Origin: Cohnella caldifontis
Lineage (GTDB): Bacteria; Bacillota; Bacilli; Paenibacillales; Paenibacillaceae
DNA: 64,000 bases
Assembly (NCBI RefSeq): GCF_029360585.1
Contig: NZ_JAQZSJ010000005.1
Coordinates: 62,001 to 126,000, forward strand
Direction of reading: 5' to 3'
The notes beneath the pieces are model-generated. The model searched no databases. It was not told the origin of the DNA and worked only from the letters and a program-made list of their open reading frames with translations. Position numbers and translations under genes: made by a program. Numbering within the stretch: position 1 is the stretch's first letter; each line of letters begins with the position of its first letter. Of the stretch, positions 1-9,243 are shown piece after piece.

Positions 1-818
1 CGAAACGACTGCTGCCGGGATTTCGTCTCACGATGGGATTTTCGATTCTCTACCTGAGCCTGATCGTGCTCATTCCCCTGGCCGCGCTGGCGGCGAAATC
101 CGCCAGCCTGCCGGCCGGGATGTGGTGGGAGACGGTCACGGCGCCGAGAATTCTCGCTTCCTATAAGCTGAGCCTGATGACTTCGTTCTTCGCCGCGGCG
201 GCGAACTTGTTCATCGGCCTGCTGCTCGCCTGGGTGCTGGTGCGATACCGGTTTCCCGGAAGACGGATAATCGACGGGCTGATCGACCTGCCGTTCGCTC
301 TGCCCACCGCGGTAGCCGGCATCGCGCTGACCACGATCTACGCGCCGAACGGCTGGATCGGCCGGCTGCTGGCGCCGCTCGGGGTCAAAATCGCCTATTC
401 GCCGCTCGGCATCACGCTAGCCCTCGTCTTCATCGGCCTCCCGTTCGTCGTCCGGACCGTGCAGCCGGTGCTGCAGGACCTGGAGGCGGACATGGAGGAG
501 GCGGCCGTCATGCTCGGCGCTTACCGGCGGAAAATCTTTTTTCGGGTCATCTTGCCGGAACTCGTTCCGGCGATGCTCACGGGGTTCGCGCTTGCCTTCG
601 CCAGGGGCATCGGGGAATATGGCTCGGTCGTGTTCATCTCCGGCAACATGCCCATGAAAACGGAGATCGCGCCGCTGCTTATCATCACGAAGTTAGAGCA
701 ATACGAGTACGGCCAGGCGGCGGCTATCGCCGTCGTCCTGCTCCTGATTTCGTTCCTGCTCCTGCTGGTCATCAATCTGCTGCAGCGGCGGGCCGGCCGC
801 CGGCTGCACGCGGCTTAA
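1..818 (+). CDS. cysT: sulfate/thiosulfate ABC transporter permease CysT, 5' partial
   Basis: Inner-membrane permease of the sulfate/thiosulfate ABC importer, which supplies sulfur for cysteine synthesis. The reading frame is already open at the left edge: codons before the ATG at 33 encode [10 protein letters not shown], typical CysT N-terminal sequence, so the true start lies outside the window. Several hydrophobic segments are visible, with the binding-protein-dependent permease EAA loop around nt 500-600 ([21 protein letters not shown]). The next gene is the partner permease cysW, 12 bp on. The binding protein probably lies to the left and no ATPase gene is visible. Family assignment is firm; sulfate specificity is family knowledge. 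Confidence 0.93.
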   Translation, partial: KRLLPGFRLTMGFSILYLSLIVLIPLAALAAKSASLPAGMWWETVTAPRILASYKLSLMTSFFAAAANLFIGLLLAWVLVRYRFPGRRIIDGLIDLPFALPTAVAGIALTTIYAPNGWIGRLLAPLGVKIAYSPLGITLALVFIGLPFVVRTVQPVLQDLEADMEEAAVMLGAYRRKIFFRVILPELVPAMLTGFALAFARGIGEYGSVVFISGNMPMKTEIAPLLIITKLEQYEYGQAAAIAVVLLLISFLLLLVINLLQRRAGRRLHAA

Positions 819-830
819 GGGGGGGACGTC

Positions 831-1697
831 ATGGCGGCAACCATCGACCAGACGCTGCCCGAGAATAAGCCCATGCGGACGCCCCGGCATTTGACGGAGT
901 CGGGCGCCGTACGCGCCTTGCTGATCGGCGTTGCCTTGCTGCTCGTCGGCGCGATCATCCTGCTGCCTTTGGCGACGGTGATTACGCAAGCGTTCAGCAA
1001 AGGATGGGACGCCTACGCCGCCGCGCTCAGAGACCCCGACGCGCTGGCTGCGCTGCGTCTCACCTTGATCACCGCGGCGATCGCCGTACCGCTCAATACT
1101 CTGTTCGGGCTGGCGGCCGCGTGGGCGATCACGAAGTTCAAGTTCCGGGGAAAGCAGTTGCTTGTCACGCTGATAGACCTTCCATTCGCGGTTTCTCCCG
1201 TGATCAGCGGATTGATCTACGTGCTGTTGTTCGGCGCGCAGGGCCTGCTGGGTCCTTGGCTGCAGGAGCATAACGTCTCGATCATTTTCGCGACGCCCGG
1301 CATCGTCCTGGCCACGATGTTCGTGACGTTCCCGTTCGTGGCCCGCGAGCTGCTGCCCCTGATGGAGGAGCAGGGCGTCCAGGACGAGGAGGCTGCCGTC
1401 ACCCTTGGCGCGCGGGGATTCCGGGTGTTTTTCAAGGTGACGCTGCCGAACGTCAAATGGGGACTGCTGTACGGCATGATCCTCTGCAACGCCCGGGCCA
1501 TGGGGGAGTTCGGCGCCGTGTCGGTCGTCTCCGGCCATATCCGGGGCGAGACGAACACGCTGCCGCTCCATATCGAAATTCTGTACAACGAATACAAGTT
1601 TTCCGCGGCATTCGCCGTCGCCTCGCTGCTCATGCTGCTGGCCGTCGTAACGCTGATCGTGAAGTCCGTCGTGGAGAGCCGAATCCATCGGAACTAG
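831..1697 (+). CDS. cysW: sulfate/thiosulfate ABC transporter permease CysW
   Basis: Second permease of the sulfate ABC importer, 288 aa, a normal CysW length. It has about six membrane segments and the EAA-type coupling loop (EEAAVTLGARGFRVFFKVTLP, about residues 185-205), followed by the CysW-typical MGEFGAVSVVSGHIRGETNTLP stretch split around residue 225. A G-rich ribosome site lies just before the ATG, 12 bp after cysT, so the two genes are co-transcribed. It should pair with CysT to form the transmembrane channel. Confidence 0.94.
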   Translation: MAATIDQTLPENKPMRTPRHLTESGAVRALLIGVALLLVGAIILLPLATVITQAFSKGWDAYAAALRDPDALAALRLTLITAAIAVPLNTLFGLAAAWAITKFKFRGKQLLVTLIDLPFAVSPVISGLIYVLLFGAQGLLGPWLQEHNVSIIFATPGIVLATMFVTFPFVARELLPLMEEQGVQDEEAAVTLGARGFRVFFKVTLPNVKWGLLYGMILCNARAMGEFGAVSVVSGHIRGETNTLPLHIEILYNEYKFSAAFAVASLLMLLAVVTLIVKSVVESRIHRN

Positions 1698-1725
1698 CAA
1701 GGAACCTTGAGGGAGGGGAATCCGG

Positions 1726-1935
1726 ATGACGAAGCCGGTGCAATGGAACGAAGAGTGGAATGAAAGAATCCGGGAGGCCGTGGAAGGGTTGGCTTACGGC
1801 ACGGTGCAGATCGTCGTGCACGACGGCCGGATCGTCCAGATCGAACGGACGGAGAAGTTTCGGTACGAAGGCGCCAAGGATAGCCGCGTCTCCGCGGCCT
1901 CGTCCCCCAAGCCGAACGGCACGGCTTCCCTCTAG
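1726..1935 (+). CDS. yezD: YezD family small protein (DUF2292)
   Basis: A 69-aa protein matching the YezD/DUF2292 pattern: an amphipathic start (IREAVEGLAYGTVQIVV), then HDGRIVQIERTEKFR. Members are small cytosolic proteins of unknown biochemical role, usually found beside sulfate-assimilation genes, as here, 28 bp after cysW and behind a strong GGGAGGGG ribosome site. It is probably the last gene of the cys operon because a strong terminator follows. The C-terminal 20 residues are low complexity and probably disordered. Confidence 0.82.
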   Translation: MTKPVQWNEEWNERIREAVEGLAYGTVQIVVHDGRIVQIERTEKFRYEGAKDSRVSAASSPKPNGTASL

Positions 1936-1960
1936 TAAGTCCCGCCAAGTGAAAATAAAA

Positions 1961-2001
1961 CGCACCCCGATCGCCGTCCTTCGGCGCCGGGGTGCGTTTT
2001 T
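1961..2001. terminator. bidirectional intrinsic terminator
   Basis: Inverted repeat CGCACCCCG / CGGGGTGCG with a T-run on the plus strand (TTTTTC) and a T-rich tract on the minus strand (complement of AAAATAAAA). It ends the cysT-cysW-yezD operon and the convergent yqzM gene. Confidence 0.85.
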
Positions 2002-2027
2002 CATGTCCGCATCAAGCCTTAAGAGTA

Positions 2028-2174
2028 TCAGATGTTCGCTTTGATGATGACGGCCGCGAAGAATACGACCACCATAAAGGCGAACATGACGGCGAATCCC
2101 ATCGCCACGTCTTGGAAATCGTCGCGGGGCTCTTCGTTCACATGCAGGCGAGGATCGCGAATGTTCTCTTCCAT
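2028..2174 (-). CDS. yqzM: YqzM family small membrane protein
   Basis: A 48-aa protein on the minus strand. It starts MEENIRDPRLHVNEEP and ends in one hydrophobic helix (residues about 24-44) followed by a short KANI tail, the layout of the YqzM family of small single-pass membrane proteins in Bacilli, whose function is unknown. The start is fixed by AGGAGG six bases before the ATG. The same frame stays open through the antisense of uvrC, but nothing upstream of this ATG is credible. It is convergent with the cys operon and divergent from uvrC. Confidence 0.75.
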   Translation of the reverse strand: MEENIRDPRLHVNEEPRDDFQDVAMGFAVMFAFMVVVFFAAVIIKANI

Positions 2175-2308
2175 GGGAAGCCTCCTGGTTGGGTCAAACC
2201 TCATTTCCCCTAGTATACCCAACATCGCTTTTCCTTGTAAAGCGCGCGAAACGTGACAAGTTTGCGACAAACCGGACGCCGGGCTCCGCCAAGGAGCGGC
2301 TGCCTGTG

Positions 2309-2314
2309 TTACAA
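2309..2314 (+). promoter_or_regulatory. candidate -10 box for uvrC
   Basis: TACAAT preceded by TGTGT. No convincing -35 hexamer lies at 17 bp, so this is only a weak call. If it is used, the in-frame ATG at 2331 would sit too close to the transcript start, which favours a downstream start for uvrC. Confidence 0.35.
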
Positions 2315-2369
2315 TGGAGGGGATGGCATCATGGATCGAAATCATTCCGAAGGGAGGATGCCGCGCCAC

Positions 2370-4244
2370 ATGGATACCGAACAAACGACGTTTCCGGACC
2401 GGGAGAAGGCGATGGAGAACATCCGCCGCAAGCTTGCGCTCCTCCCGGATCAGCCCGGCTGCTACTTGATGAAGAACGGCGAAGGCCAGATCATCTACGT
2501 CGGCAAGGCCAAAGTGCTGAAAAACCGCGTGCGCTCCTATTTTAGCGGCAGCCACGACGGCAAGACGCAGCGGCTCGTCTCGGAAATCCGGGACTTCGAA
2601 TACATCGTGACCGCGAGCAACACGGAATCGCTCATTTTGGAATGCAACCTGATCAAGCAGCATTATCCCCGTTACAACGTGCTGCTCAAGGACGACAAGT
2701 CGTTCCCTTATCTGAAGATCACGCATGAGGAGCACCCCCGGCTGGAGGTCACTCGCCGCATCCTGAAGGACAAGGCGAAATATTTCGGCCCCTATCCGAA
2801 CGCCTTCGCGGCCCAGCAGACGAAAAAGCTGCTCGACCGGCTGTACCCGCTGCGGAAATGCCGCACGATACCCGACAAAGTGTGTTTGTATTACCATCTC
2901 GGGCAGTGCCTCGCGCCTTGCGAATTCACCGTGCCTTCTTCGGAGTGGGACCGGATGGCCGGGGAGATCGCCAAGTTCCTGAACGGCGGCCATGCGGACA
3001 TCAAAAAAGAACTTCAGCGCAAAATGGAGGAGGCGGCGGAGGCGCTCGAGTTCGAGCGGGCGCGGGAATACCGGGACCAAATCCTGGCGATCGAAGCGAC
3101 GATGGAGAAGCAGACGATCACGCTGCAGGACGCCCAGGACCGCGACGTGTTCGGCTTTGCCGTGGACAAAGGCTGGATGTGCGTGCAGATCCTGTACATG
3201 CGCCAAGGCAAAATGGTGCAGCGGCACGTGTCGTTGTTTCCGTTCTACGGCGAGCCGTACGACGATTTCCTCAGCTTCGTGACGCAGTATTACAGCGACA
3301 ACCCGGCGCTGCCGCGCGAGATGCTCATTCCCGCGCCGGAGGACGAGGCGGAGGAGGACGAGATCGCCGAGTCGCTGCATCGCTTTCTCCGCGTGAAGGT
3401 GCTCGTGCCGAAGCGGGGGACGAAGCGTTCCCTGGTGGATATGGCCTGCGACAACGCCCGCGTGGCGCTGGAGGAAAAGTTCCGGCTCATCGAACGGGAC
3501 GAGGAGCGCAGCGTCAAGGCGGCCGCCGGCTTGGCCGAGTGGCTGGGCATCCCGTCCGCGAGCCGCATCGAGGCGTTCGACAACTCCAACATCCAGGGGA
3601 CGAACCCGGTTTCGGCCATGGTCGTGTTCCGGGACGGCAAGCCGGACAAGAAGGAATACCGCAAATACAACATCCGCACGGTACAGGGACCGGACGATTA
3701 CGAAACGATGCGGGAGGTCGTCCGGCGGCGGTACGAGCGGGCGTTGAAGGAAGACCTGGAGCTGCCCGACCTGATCGTCGTGGACGGCGGGCGCGGCCAT
3801 ATCGCGGCGGCTCTGGACGTGCTCGCGAACGAGCTGGGGCTCGACATTCCCGTGTGCGGCCTGGCGAAAGACGATAAACACCGGACCGCCCAACTGCTCG
3901 TCGGCGATCCGCCGGAAGTCGTTCCGCTGCCCCGGGACAGCCAGGAGTTTTATTTGCTGCAGCGTATCCAAGACGAGGTGCATCGCTTCGCGATCACGTT
4001 CCACCGCGAGAAACGCGCCAAGTCGATGATCGCGTCCAAGCTCGACGCCATCCCGGGCATCGGCGAGAAGCGGCGCAAGCAGCTGCTGCGGCACTTCGGC
4101 TCGCTGAAGGCGATCCGAGAGGCGAAGGTGGAGGACTTCCGCGAGGTGTCCATCGGCGAGGCGCTGGCCCGCCGCATTCTGGACGCGCTCAACGGGAACG
4201 AGGAGGCGGGCGAATCCGCGGCCGCGGAACATTCTCCGTTATAA
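2370..4244 (+). CDS. uvrC: excinuclease ABC subunit C (UvrC)
   Basis: Dual-incision nuclease of nucleotide excision repair, recruited by UvrB to damaged DNA. Domains in order: GIY-YIG nuclease (about residues 25-105, with GCYLMK...IIYVGKAK), a cysteine-bearing segment ([13 protein letters not shown], about 175), the UVR UvrB-interacting motif (about 205-240), the RNase H-like C-terminal nuclease ([24 protein letters not shown]) and terminal helix-hairpin-helix motifs ([18 protein letters not shown]). The frame is open from 2253. I chose the ATG at 2370, with AGGGAGG 12 bases upstream, because homologues begin just before [10 protein letters not shown]. ATGs at 2331, 2358 and 2412 are alternatives. 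Confidence 0.96.
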   Translation: MDTEQTTFPDREKAMENIRRKLALLPDQPGCYLMKNGEGQIIYVGKAKVLKNRVRSYFSGSHDGKTQRLVSEIRDFEYIVTASNTESLILECNLIKQHYPRYNVLLKDDKSFPYLKITHEEHPRLEVTRRILKDKAKYFGPYPNAFAAQQTKKLLDRLYPLRKCRTIPDKVCLYYHLGQCLAPCEFTVPSSEWDRMAGEIAKFLNGGHADIKKELQRKMEEAAEALEFERAREYRDQILAIEATMEKQTITLQDAQDRDVFGFAVDKGWMCVQILYMRQGKMVQRHVSLFPFYGEPYDDFLSFVTQYYSDNPALPREMLIPAPEDEAEEDEIAESLHRFLRVKVLVPKRGTKRSLVDMACDNARVALEEKFRLIERDEERSVKAAAGLAEWLGIPSASRIEAFDNSNIQGTNPVSAMVVFRDGKPDKKEYRKYNIRTVQGPDDYETMREVVRRRYERALKEDLELPDLIVVDGGRGHIAAALDVLANELGLDIPVCGLAKDDKHRTAQLLVGDPPEVVPLPRDSQEFYLLQRIQDEVHRFAITFHREKRAKSMIASKLDAIPGIGEKRRKQLLRHFGSLKAIREAKVEDFREVSIGEALARRILDALNGNEEAGESAAAEHSPL

Positions 4245-4273
4245 ACAGGAAAGGAATGCGATATCCCCCATAG

Positions 4274-4318
4274 GCTGTCCCGGCTCATCGCGAATGAGGG
4301 TCGGGACAGCTCTTTTTT
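4274..4318 (+). terminator. intrinsic terminator after uvrC
   Basis: Nine-base-pair stem GCTGTCCCG / CGGGACAGC with a partly structured loop, followed by CTCTTTTTT. Confidence 0.8.
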
Positions 4319-4347
4319 CATCGGCTCCGCCCATCTCCCACTCTCGT

Positions 4348-4932
4348 TTACGTCGTTCCGGCGGGTTGCGCGAATCCCTTCGATTGCAGCTTGATGAGAG
4401 CGTACATGTCTTCGGGAGATAGATTTTTGCGATTGCGGATCCATTGGATCAGAATGTGGATCAGGGCGCCCGAGCGGAAGGCCAAGAAATACTCGAAGTG
4501 CGGAGAACGGCTCGTCAGGGCCGGATTGAGCCGGGATACTAGTTGTTTCAAGGTGTTCTCGAACGCTGAGTAAAGAATGTCGATCCGACGGGCCGCGACC
4601 AATAATTCGATGATTTCCGAATCCTCTTTCCAAAATCGGAAAAAAGGCAATAGAAAAGGAAAGGGATCGGCGTCGTGCCGAATTTCCTGCGCGGAGATGG
4701 ATTCGAGGATAAAACGGTATAGGGATTGGAAGGTCTCATTGCATTTCCACAGCAAAATCGATTCCAGGTCATCGAAATTTCGGTAAAAGGTCGATCTTCC
4801 GACCTGCGCGGTCAGGACGACTTCTTGGATCGTGAGGGTTCGAAAGTCCTTCTCCCGTATTTTTTGCGACAAGGCGCGATACAGCATGTTTTTCGACTGG
4901 ATGGACCTCCGGTCTTCGTTATTGTGGTACAT
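4348..4932 (-). CDS. TetR/AcrR family transcriptional regulator
   Basis: A 194-aa one-component repressor. The N-terminal helix-turn-helix is clear (LTIQEVVLTAQVGRSTFYRNF, residues about 33-53, the TetR recognition segment), and the rest is a helical ligand-binding/dimer domain with a C-terminal TetR_C-like region. GGAGGG precedes the ATG. It is divergently transcribed from the cNMP/AAA/patatin gene with about 170 bp between them, so autoregulation and control of that gene are the natural guess (inference). Base composition is more AT-rich than the neighbours, possibly from transfer. Confidence 0.88.
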   Translation of the reverse strand: MYHNNEDRRSIQSKNMLYRALSQKIREKDFRTLTIQEVVLTAQVGRSTFYRNFDDLESILLWKCNETFQSLYRFILESISAQEIRHDADPFPFLLPFFRFWKEDSEIIELLVAARRIDILYSAFENTLKQLVSRLNPALTSRSPHFEYFLAFRSGALIHILIQWIRNRKNLSPEDMYALIKLQSKGFAQPAGTT

Positions 4933-5103
4933 AGTCCCTCCGTTTGTCCTTTATCCGTTCCTACTCTTGACTTCCCAATGGGTTCCCGAGAAAATTTGGG
5001 GTATATTCCCTTTATATCATAGAAGATCCGTCCCTTCTACGGCTTGGTAGCTGTCGTGAAATTCGCTGCAGCCGCGAACCTGCGAGGAAAGGATGTATGC
5101 GCT

Positions 5104-6975
5104 TTGAATCTCCTTCACGATCTCCAATCGATTCCGATGATCGGCGAGTTGAACGATCAGGACATGCGGTCTATATCCCCTTACTTGCAGCTCCATGATT
5201 TCGAAAGCGGGACGGTGGTTCTACGGCAGAATCAAGAGGCCGCCCGTTTCCATATCATCCTGTCCGGAATTTTGCACGTATACGTTCAACAAGAAACCCG
5301 AATCCACGTCGCGAAGCTGGAATCGGGGCAATTCTTCGGGGAAATGTCCTGTTTGACGGGCAGCCCGGTGAGCGCGACGGTTCAAGCGGACGGGCCGGTT
5401 CGGACGGTGTCCCTGCCCCGAGAAGGCTTGCTTCAACTCATGGACGGCAGCCCCGGGTTCCGCCGGCATATGATCGAAGCGATGGTGGGGCGGATCGCGA
5501 ACTCCAACGACCGCGTGCTGGAGGAGCACGCGAAAAGCTCCGTGATCTTACGTCAACTGAAGGAAGAACGGCAATCCCAATACGGGGTTTTGGCCGGAGA
5601 GAGCGGGTTCATGCGCGGGTTGCGGCGCCGCATCGACGAGCTGGCCCGAAGGGACGGCTTGCTGTGCATCATCGGGGAGAAAGGGGTCGGCCGCTCCCAT
5701 GCCGCTTGGGAGATTCACGCGCGATCTCGGAGATCCGAATTACCGGTCTTCCTGATGGAAGGGGAGAGCCTGAACATCGAGGAATGGGAAGCCAAATGCC
5801 GGGCGGCTAGAGGAGGAACGGTCATCCTAAGGGAAGCCGATCTACTCCCGTCCGATCTCTTGCAGCGCCTGGCGGCTTCGCTGGAGGACGAAACCCGGTG
5901 CATCATGACCGCCAGGCGCCCGCTTGAACTGGCCGAAGACCGGCTCACGATCCTGCCGCTCAGGGAACGGATGGAAGATATCCCCGCGCTTGTCCATGCC
6001 TTTATCGCCGACGCGGGGTTCGAGGCTCCCGAAACCTTGATTTCGCAAGAAGCATTGAACCTGATCGGCAATTTCCCGTTTCTGGCCGAGAATATCAAGG
6101 AACTGAAACGGGTGGTCCACGAGGCGCTCATCCGGAGCGACGGGGATACGATCCGCATTTCGCATCTTCGGTTCGGAAGCGCTCGCAAGCCCGGGACCCG
6201 CCCGAAAATCGCGCTCGCGCTGGGAAGCGGTTCGGCGCGGGGAGCGGCTCATGTCGGGGTCATCAAAGCGCTGGAGCAGGCCGAAATTCCCATCGACATG
6301 ATCGCGGGCACGAGCGTGGGCGCGTTCATCGGCGCTTTGTACGCGGGAGGCCAGCCGACTTCGGCGTTCGAGCGGGTATTGCCTACCGTTCGCTGGAGAC
6401 AGTTGGTACGCCCTACCATTCCGCTCCAAGGGTTCGTCAACAATCACCCGATGGTTCGATTCGTGGAAAAATACATCGGACCGGTCGATTTCCGGGACTT
6501 GAAGATTCCTTTTGCCGCCGTAGCTTCCCATGCGGTTAGCGGGGAGGCTTGCATTCTCAATAAAGGCAAAGTGTCGCACGCGATCTGTGCATCCACGGCC
6601 ATTCCCGGAGTCATGAAACCGGTCCAATACGGGGATCAACTGCTGCTCGACGGAGCCGTCGCGCATCCCGTTCCCGTCGCGCTGGCCAAAAGCATGGGAG
6701 CGGATATCGTCATTGCCGTCGATCTCAGCACGCCTGCCTTCGCGAAGAGAGTGCCGTCCCATTTCGTCGCCGCCATTCTCAATACGATCGACGTCATGAG
6801 CAAGCGGATGATTCTGGAAGAATTGCAACTCGCCGATATCGTACTGAATCCTCGGCTCGAGCACGCTTCCGTCTCCTTTAAATTATCGGCTGCGAGCATT
6901 CAAGCCGGGGAGAATGCCGCGCGCCAATCGATAGCCGACATTCTACGGAAGATCGAATCCTACACGATTCCTTAG
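5104..6975 (+). CDS. cyclic-nucleotide-binding, AAA-like and patatin phospholipase fusion protein
   Basis: A three-part protein of about 623 aa. Residues about 10-130 form a Crp-type cNMP-binding fold (SGILHVYVQ..., GQFFGEMSCLTGSPVSATV). Residues about 170-350 resemble a decayed sigma54-activator AAA module: GEKGVGRSHAAWEIH in place of GETGTGKE, RGGTVILREADLLP in place of GGTLFLDEI, then LRERMEDIPALV and NIKELKRVVHEAL; no GAFTGA loop is seen. Residues about 365-620 are an RssA/NTE-type patatin with the oxyanion loop (GSGSARGAAHVG), nucleophile Ser about 404 (GTSVGAF) and Asp about 516 (DGA). Patatins hydrolyse acyl esters of lipids; the substrate here is unknown. A TTG start at 5104 is preferred because GAGGAAAGGA lies 10 bases upstream; the frame is open from 5044. 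Confidence 0.85.
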   Translation: MNLLHDLQSIPMIGELNDQDMRSISPYLQLHDFESGTVVLRQNQEAARFHIILSGILHVYVQQETRIHVAKLESGQFFGEMSCLTGSPVSATVQADGPVRTVSLPREGLLQLMDGSPGFRRHMIEAMVGRIANSNDRVLEEHAKSSVILRQLKEERQSQYGVLAGESGFMRGLRRRIDELARRDGLLCIIGEKGVGRSHAAWEIHARSRRSELPVFLMEGESLNIEEWEAKCRAARGGTVILREADLLPSDLLQRLAASLEDETRCIMTARRPLELAEDRLTILPLRERMEDIPALVHAFIADAGFEAPETLISQEALNLIGNFPFLAENIKELKRVVHEALIRSDGDTIRISHLRFGSARKPGTRPKIALALGSGSARGAAHVGVIKALEQAEIPIDMIAGTSVGAFIGALYAGGQPTSAFERVLPTVRWRQLVRPTIPLQGFVNNHPMVRFVEKYIGPVDFRDLKIPFAAVASHAVSGEACILNKGKVSHAICASTAIPGVMKPVQYGDQLLLDGAVAHPVPVALAKSMGADIVIAVDLSTPAFAKRVPSHFVAAILNTIDVMSKRMILEELQLADIVLNPRLEHASVSFKLSAASIQAGENAARQSIADILRKIESYTIP

Positions 6976-8714
6976 GTTTCGCGGCCTTCGGTAGGGAAGG
7001 AATGTCCGTTTCGCCGCCGATGCGCCAGCCAGATCAGCCAAGCGACGGCCGCCGGGAGCAGGAACCCGACCGGCGCCGCGATCCGGTCCCCGGGCAGGCC
7101 GTCCGCCATCAACTGAACGCACATAAGCGTAGTATCCAGCACGATATGCGCGAACACGACGGCGAAGAGGCCGAAGCGAAGCAGAAACCAGCCGAACAAC
7201 AGGCTCAAGACGATCAGCTCGATCAGCCTGGAGGTGGCCGGGTAAACGGCGTATCCCGCATGGCCGAACGCCCAGACCGCGCCGGGAGGGATCATCGCCG
7301 CCAGCGTCAGCCAAGTCTCGGCGCGCGGGGAAGGGGGCCGCCCCAGCGCCCGTTTCGCCCCGCCGAGCAGCCAGCTGCGGAACAGACCGATGCCGAACAG
7401 GCGGCTCTGCAGCTCCTCCGAAATGCCCGTGCACCAGGCGAGCGCAAGCAGCAGCCAAGGCAGCGTCATGTTCGGCGAAGACTGGCTGGCGTCGGTGGAT
7501 TGGAACATCCCGATGCCTTGCTCCAGTCCGAGCAGGATCACCGACTGCACGCCCAGGAGCAGGAAGGCAAGCGGATAGCCTTGCTTCATGCCGGTCAGCA
7601 CCGCCTGCCCGTAACCGGCTTCCTTCCACCTCGGCCACAAATTCCGGCCCATCGACCGCCATAGCCCGTCTCCCGCGACCGCCGAGAAATAGGTGAAAAT
7701 CCCCATGCAAGCCAGGATGACCAAGTTGATGATCAACAGGCCGAGCACCGCCAGGTCGTCGCCGGTGATGCCCTCGTCGAGCAGTCCGGCCCGAAACCCG
7801 GGCAGCAGGTTGAAGTAAAAGGCCGTATACAGGATCAGGAAAACCGCGGTCAGGCCGAGCCCCCGCCGGAACGAGGCATAGCTCCGCCGAGCGGCCGCGT
7901 AAACGATGGAGAGCACGAGCAGCACCAGCTCCGGCAGGACGAAACCGATCGCGTTCAAACGGCTCGCCAGGCGTTTCTGCTGGGCCAAATAGGCCGAGAA
8001 CGCTTCGGGAACGCGGATGTCGTACGTCACCGAGCCTCCCTCGGTCGGAGGATACGCCGACGAGGCCGGAGAGAACGTCTCGGGCACGCGCGCTTCCAGA
8101 ACGAGCCGGGCTTCCCCCAGATCTCCTTTGCGGCTCAAGAACGTCCATTTTCCGTCCGGATCCGCCGGATTCCCGTCCCACTCCCAGTCCGAGGTTTTCA
8201 CGCCCCAGAACGCCGCGTACTGAAGCGCCCGATCGGCCCCCTCCCGGGAGCCCTCGCTCGAGGACGAAGCCGGGGTTTCGCCGGTGCCCGCCCGATCCGC
8301 TGCAGGAAGGCGGCCGTCCCGCCAAGCTACCAGCTTGCCGGATTCCAACGATATATACAACGTCAGCGTGCCCGAATCGGCCTCGGGCCAGAAATCGGCT
8401 CGGTAAACGTCGGTCGGATAGTCCTCCGCCCAAGTCCGGTCGTAGCGATCGGTTAGCTTTTCTTTGGCGAAATAGCCGACCGCTTCGCTGTCGGAGAGGT
8501 GGGTCAGCCGGACGTCCGCGGATCCCGCCGTCACGCCGAACTTCTCCCGCGCCGCGGCCAGCGCCGCTTTTTCGCCCGTTTCCCGGCTCAGCGGACGATT
8601 GCCGCCATGATCTCCGAGAATGGGGAATACTTGAATCAACAGGAAGAGAACCAGGCCGATGCCTGCCGCGATCCACCATCCCGGATGCTCGAACGTTCTC
8701 CCGATTCGGCGCAT
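6972..8714 (-). CDS. CPBP family intramembrane metalloprotease
   Basis: About 580-aa multi-pass membrane protein. The C-terminal third carries the CPBP (Abi/Rce1-like) motifs: EELQSRLF (EExxxR), GHAGYAVYP and VFAHIVLD, whose Glu/His residues coordinate the catalytic metal. The N-terminal half has one membrane anchor then a large extracytoplasmic region (about residues 30-240) with repeated acidic/aromatic stretches before the membrane core, longer than a minimal CPBP protein. The ATG at 8714 has AAAGGAG eight bases upstream; a GTG at 8720 is too close to it. It overlaps the patatin gene tail-to-tail by 4 bp with no terminator between. The substrate is unknown. Confidence 0.85.
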   Translation of the reverse strand: MRRIGRTFEHPGWWIAAGIGLVLFLLIQVFPILGDHGGNRPLSRETGEKAALAAAREKFGVTAGSADVRLTHLSDSEAVGYFAKEKLTDRYDRTWAEDYPTDVYRADFWPEADSGTLTLYISLESGKLVAWRDGRLPAADRAGTGETPASSSSEGSREGADRALQYAAFWGVKTSDWEWDGNPADPDGKWTFLSRKGDLGEARLVLEARVPETFSPASSAYPPTEGGSVTYDIRVPEAFSAYLAQQKRLASRLNAIGFVLPELVLLVLSIVYAAARRSYASFRRGLGLTAVFLILYTAFYFNLLPGFRAGLLDEGITGDDLAVLGLLIINLVILACMGIFTYFSAVAGDGLWRSMGRNLWPRWKEAGYGQAVLTGMKQGYPLAFLLLGVQSVILLGLEQGIGMFQSTDASQSSPNMTLPWLLLALAWCTGISEELQSRLFGIGLFRSWLLGGAKRALGRPPSPRAETWLTLAAMIPPGAVWAFGHAGYAVYPATSRLIELIVLSLLFGWFLLRFGLFAVVFAHIVLDTTLMCVQLMADGLPGDRIAAPVGFLLPAAVAWLIWLAHRRRNGHSFPTEGRET

Positions 8715-8916
8715 TTTCACTGCTCCTTTGGCTGATGCCGTTCAGGTAAACGCATACAGCTAGCGTAGCATAAATTTCGCCTTCATTTCCATCGCGCGGC
8801 GTTCGCTGCGGCAGAGAAACGGAGAAAAAGCGGCGATAATGCGTGCGCGCCCCTTGTTCTGTCCAGGCGGAAAGCGGATAAACTCTCCTTTTGCCCGGAT
8901 TGGCCCAAATTTGCAT

Positions 8917-8945
8917 TTGTCGGCCATTCGGGGAAAGTCTATAAT
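8917..8945 (+). promoter_or_regulatory. sigmaA-type promoter of the ktrB riboswitch leader
   Basis: -35 TTGTCG and a perfect -10 TATAAT separated by 17 bp, about 40 bp upstream of the ydaO aptamer. The stretch 8715-8916 between the CPBP gene and this promoter shows nothing else recognisable. Confidence 0.75.
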
Positions 8946-8986
8946 GCGAAAGTACGGTTTTCACGCATTTTCATACCATCATTCAT

Positions 8987-9137
8987 CAGCCGAATTTCTT
9001 TGAAGAAAACGGGGGAACCAACCGCGCCGCGGACTCGAATCCGCACGGCGCATCCGGGGTGAATTCCGACCGCGCGCCGCGCGGAAGGATAGGGCCGCCT
9101 GTTCGTGCCCGAACCCGTCAGCTAACCTCGCAGGCTG
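8987..9137 (+). ncRNA. ydaO/yuaA c-di-AMP riboswitch aptamer
   Basis: Conserved aptamer segments appear in order: GAAGAAAACGGGGGAACCA (9002-9020), GGGGTGAATT (9056-9065), and CCCGAACCCGTCAGCTAACC running into TCGC (9108-9131). CAGCC at 8987 pairs with GGCTG at 9133 as the closing P1 stem. These match the ydaO-yuaA class, which senses cyclic di-AMP and turns expression off. It sits directly before ktrB, a known c-di-AMP target. Confidence 0.93.
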
Positions 9138-9166
9138 CCGGAACAGGACTCGCATGCGCATTTGCG

Positions 9167-9192
9167 GCATTGGGGTTCCAATGCTTTTTTTT
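9167..9192 (+). terminator. riboswitch-controlled intrinsic terminator
   Basis: Perfect seven-base stem GCATTGG / CCAATGC with a GGTT loop and eight Ts. It lies between the aptamer and ktrB, as expected for an OFF switch acting by transcription termination. It also rules out the in-frame ATGs at 9154 and 9181 as the ktrB start, because they sit in or beside the terminator. Confidence 0.88.
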
Positions 9193-9243
9193 GTGCTTAG
9201 GATTCTGCTCGCCCGGGATGGAACCGACATCGAGGTGAAGGGA

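Noticed and set aside
2175..4232. Upstream part of the long minus frame ending in yqzM
   Set aside because: It lies antisense to uvrC. Only the last 48 codons, after an AGGAGG site, are credible.
9154..9243. N-terminal extension of KtrB from the ATG at 9154
   Set aside because: It would place the start codon in the riboswitch expression platform, and the extra residues (MRICGIGVPMLFFVLRI) do not resemble KtrB.
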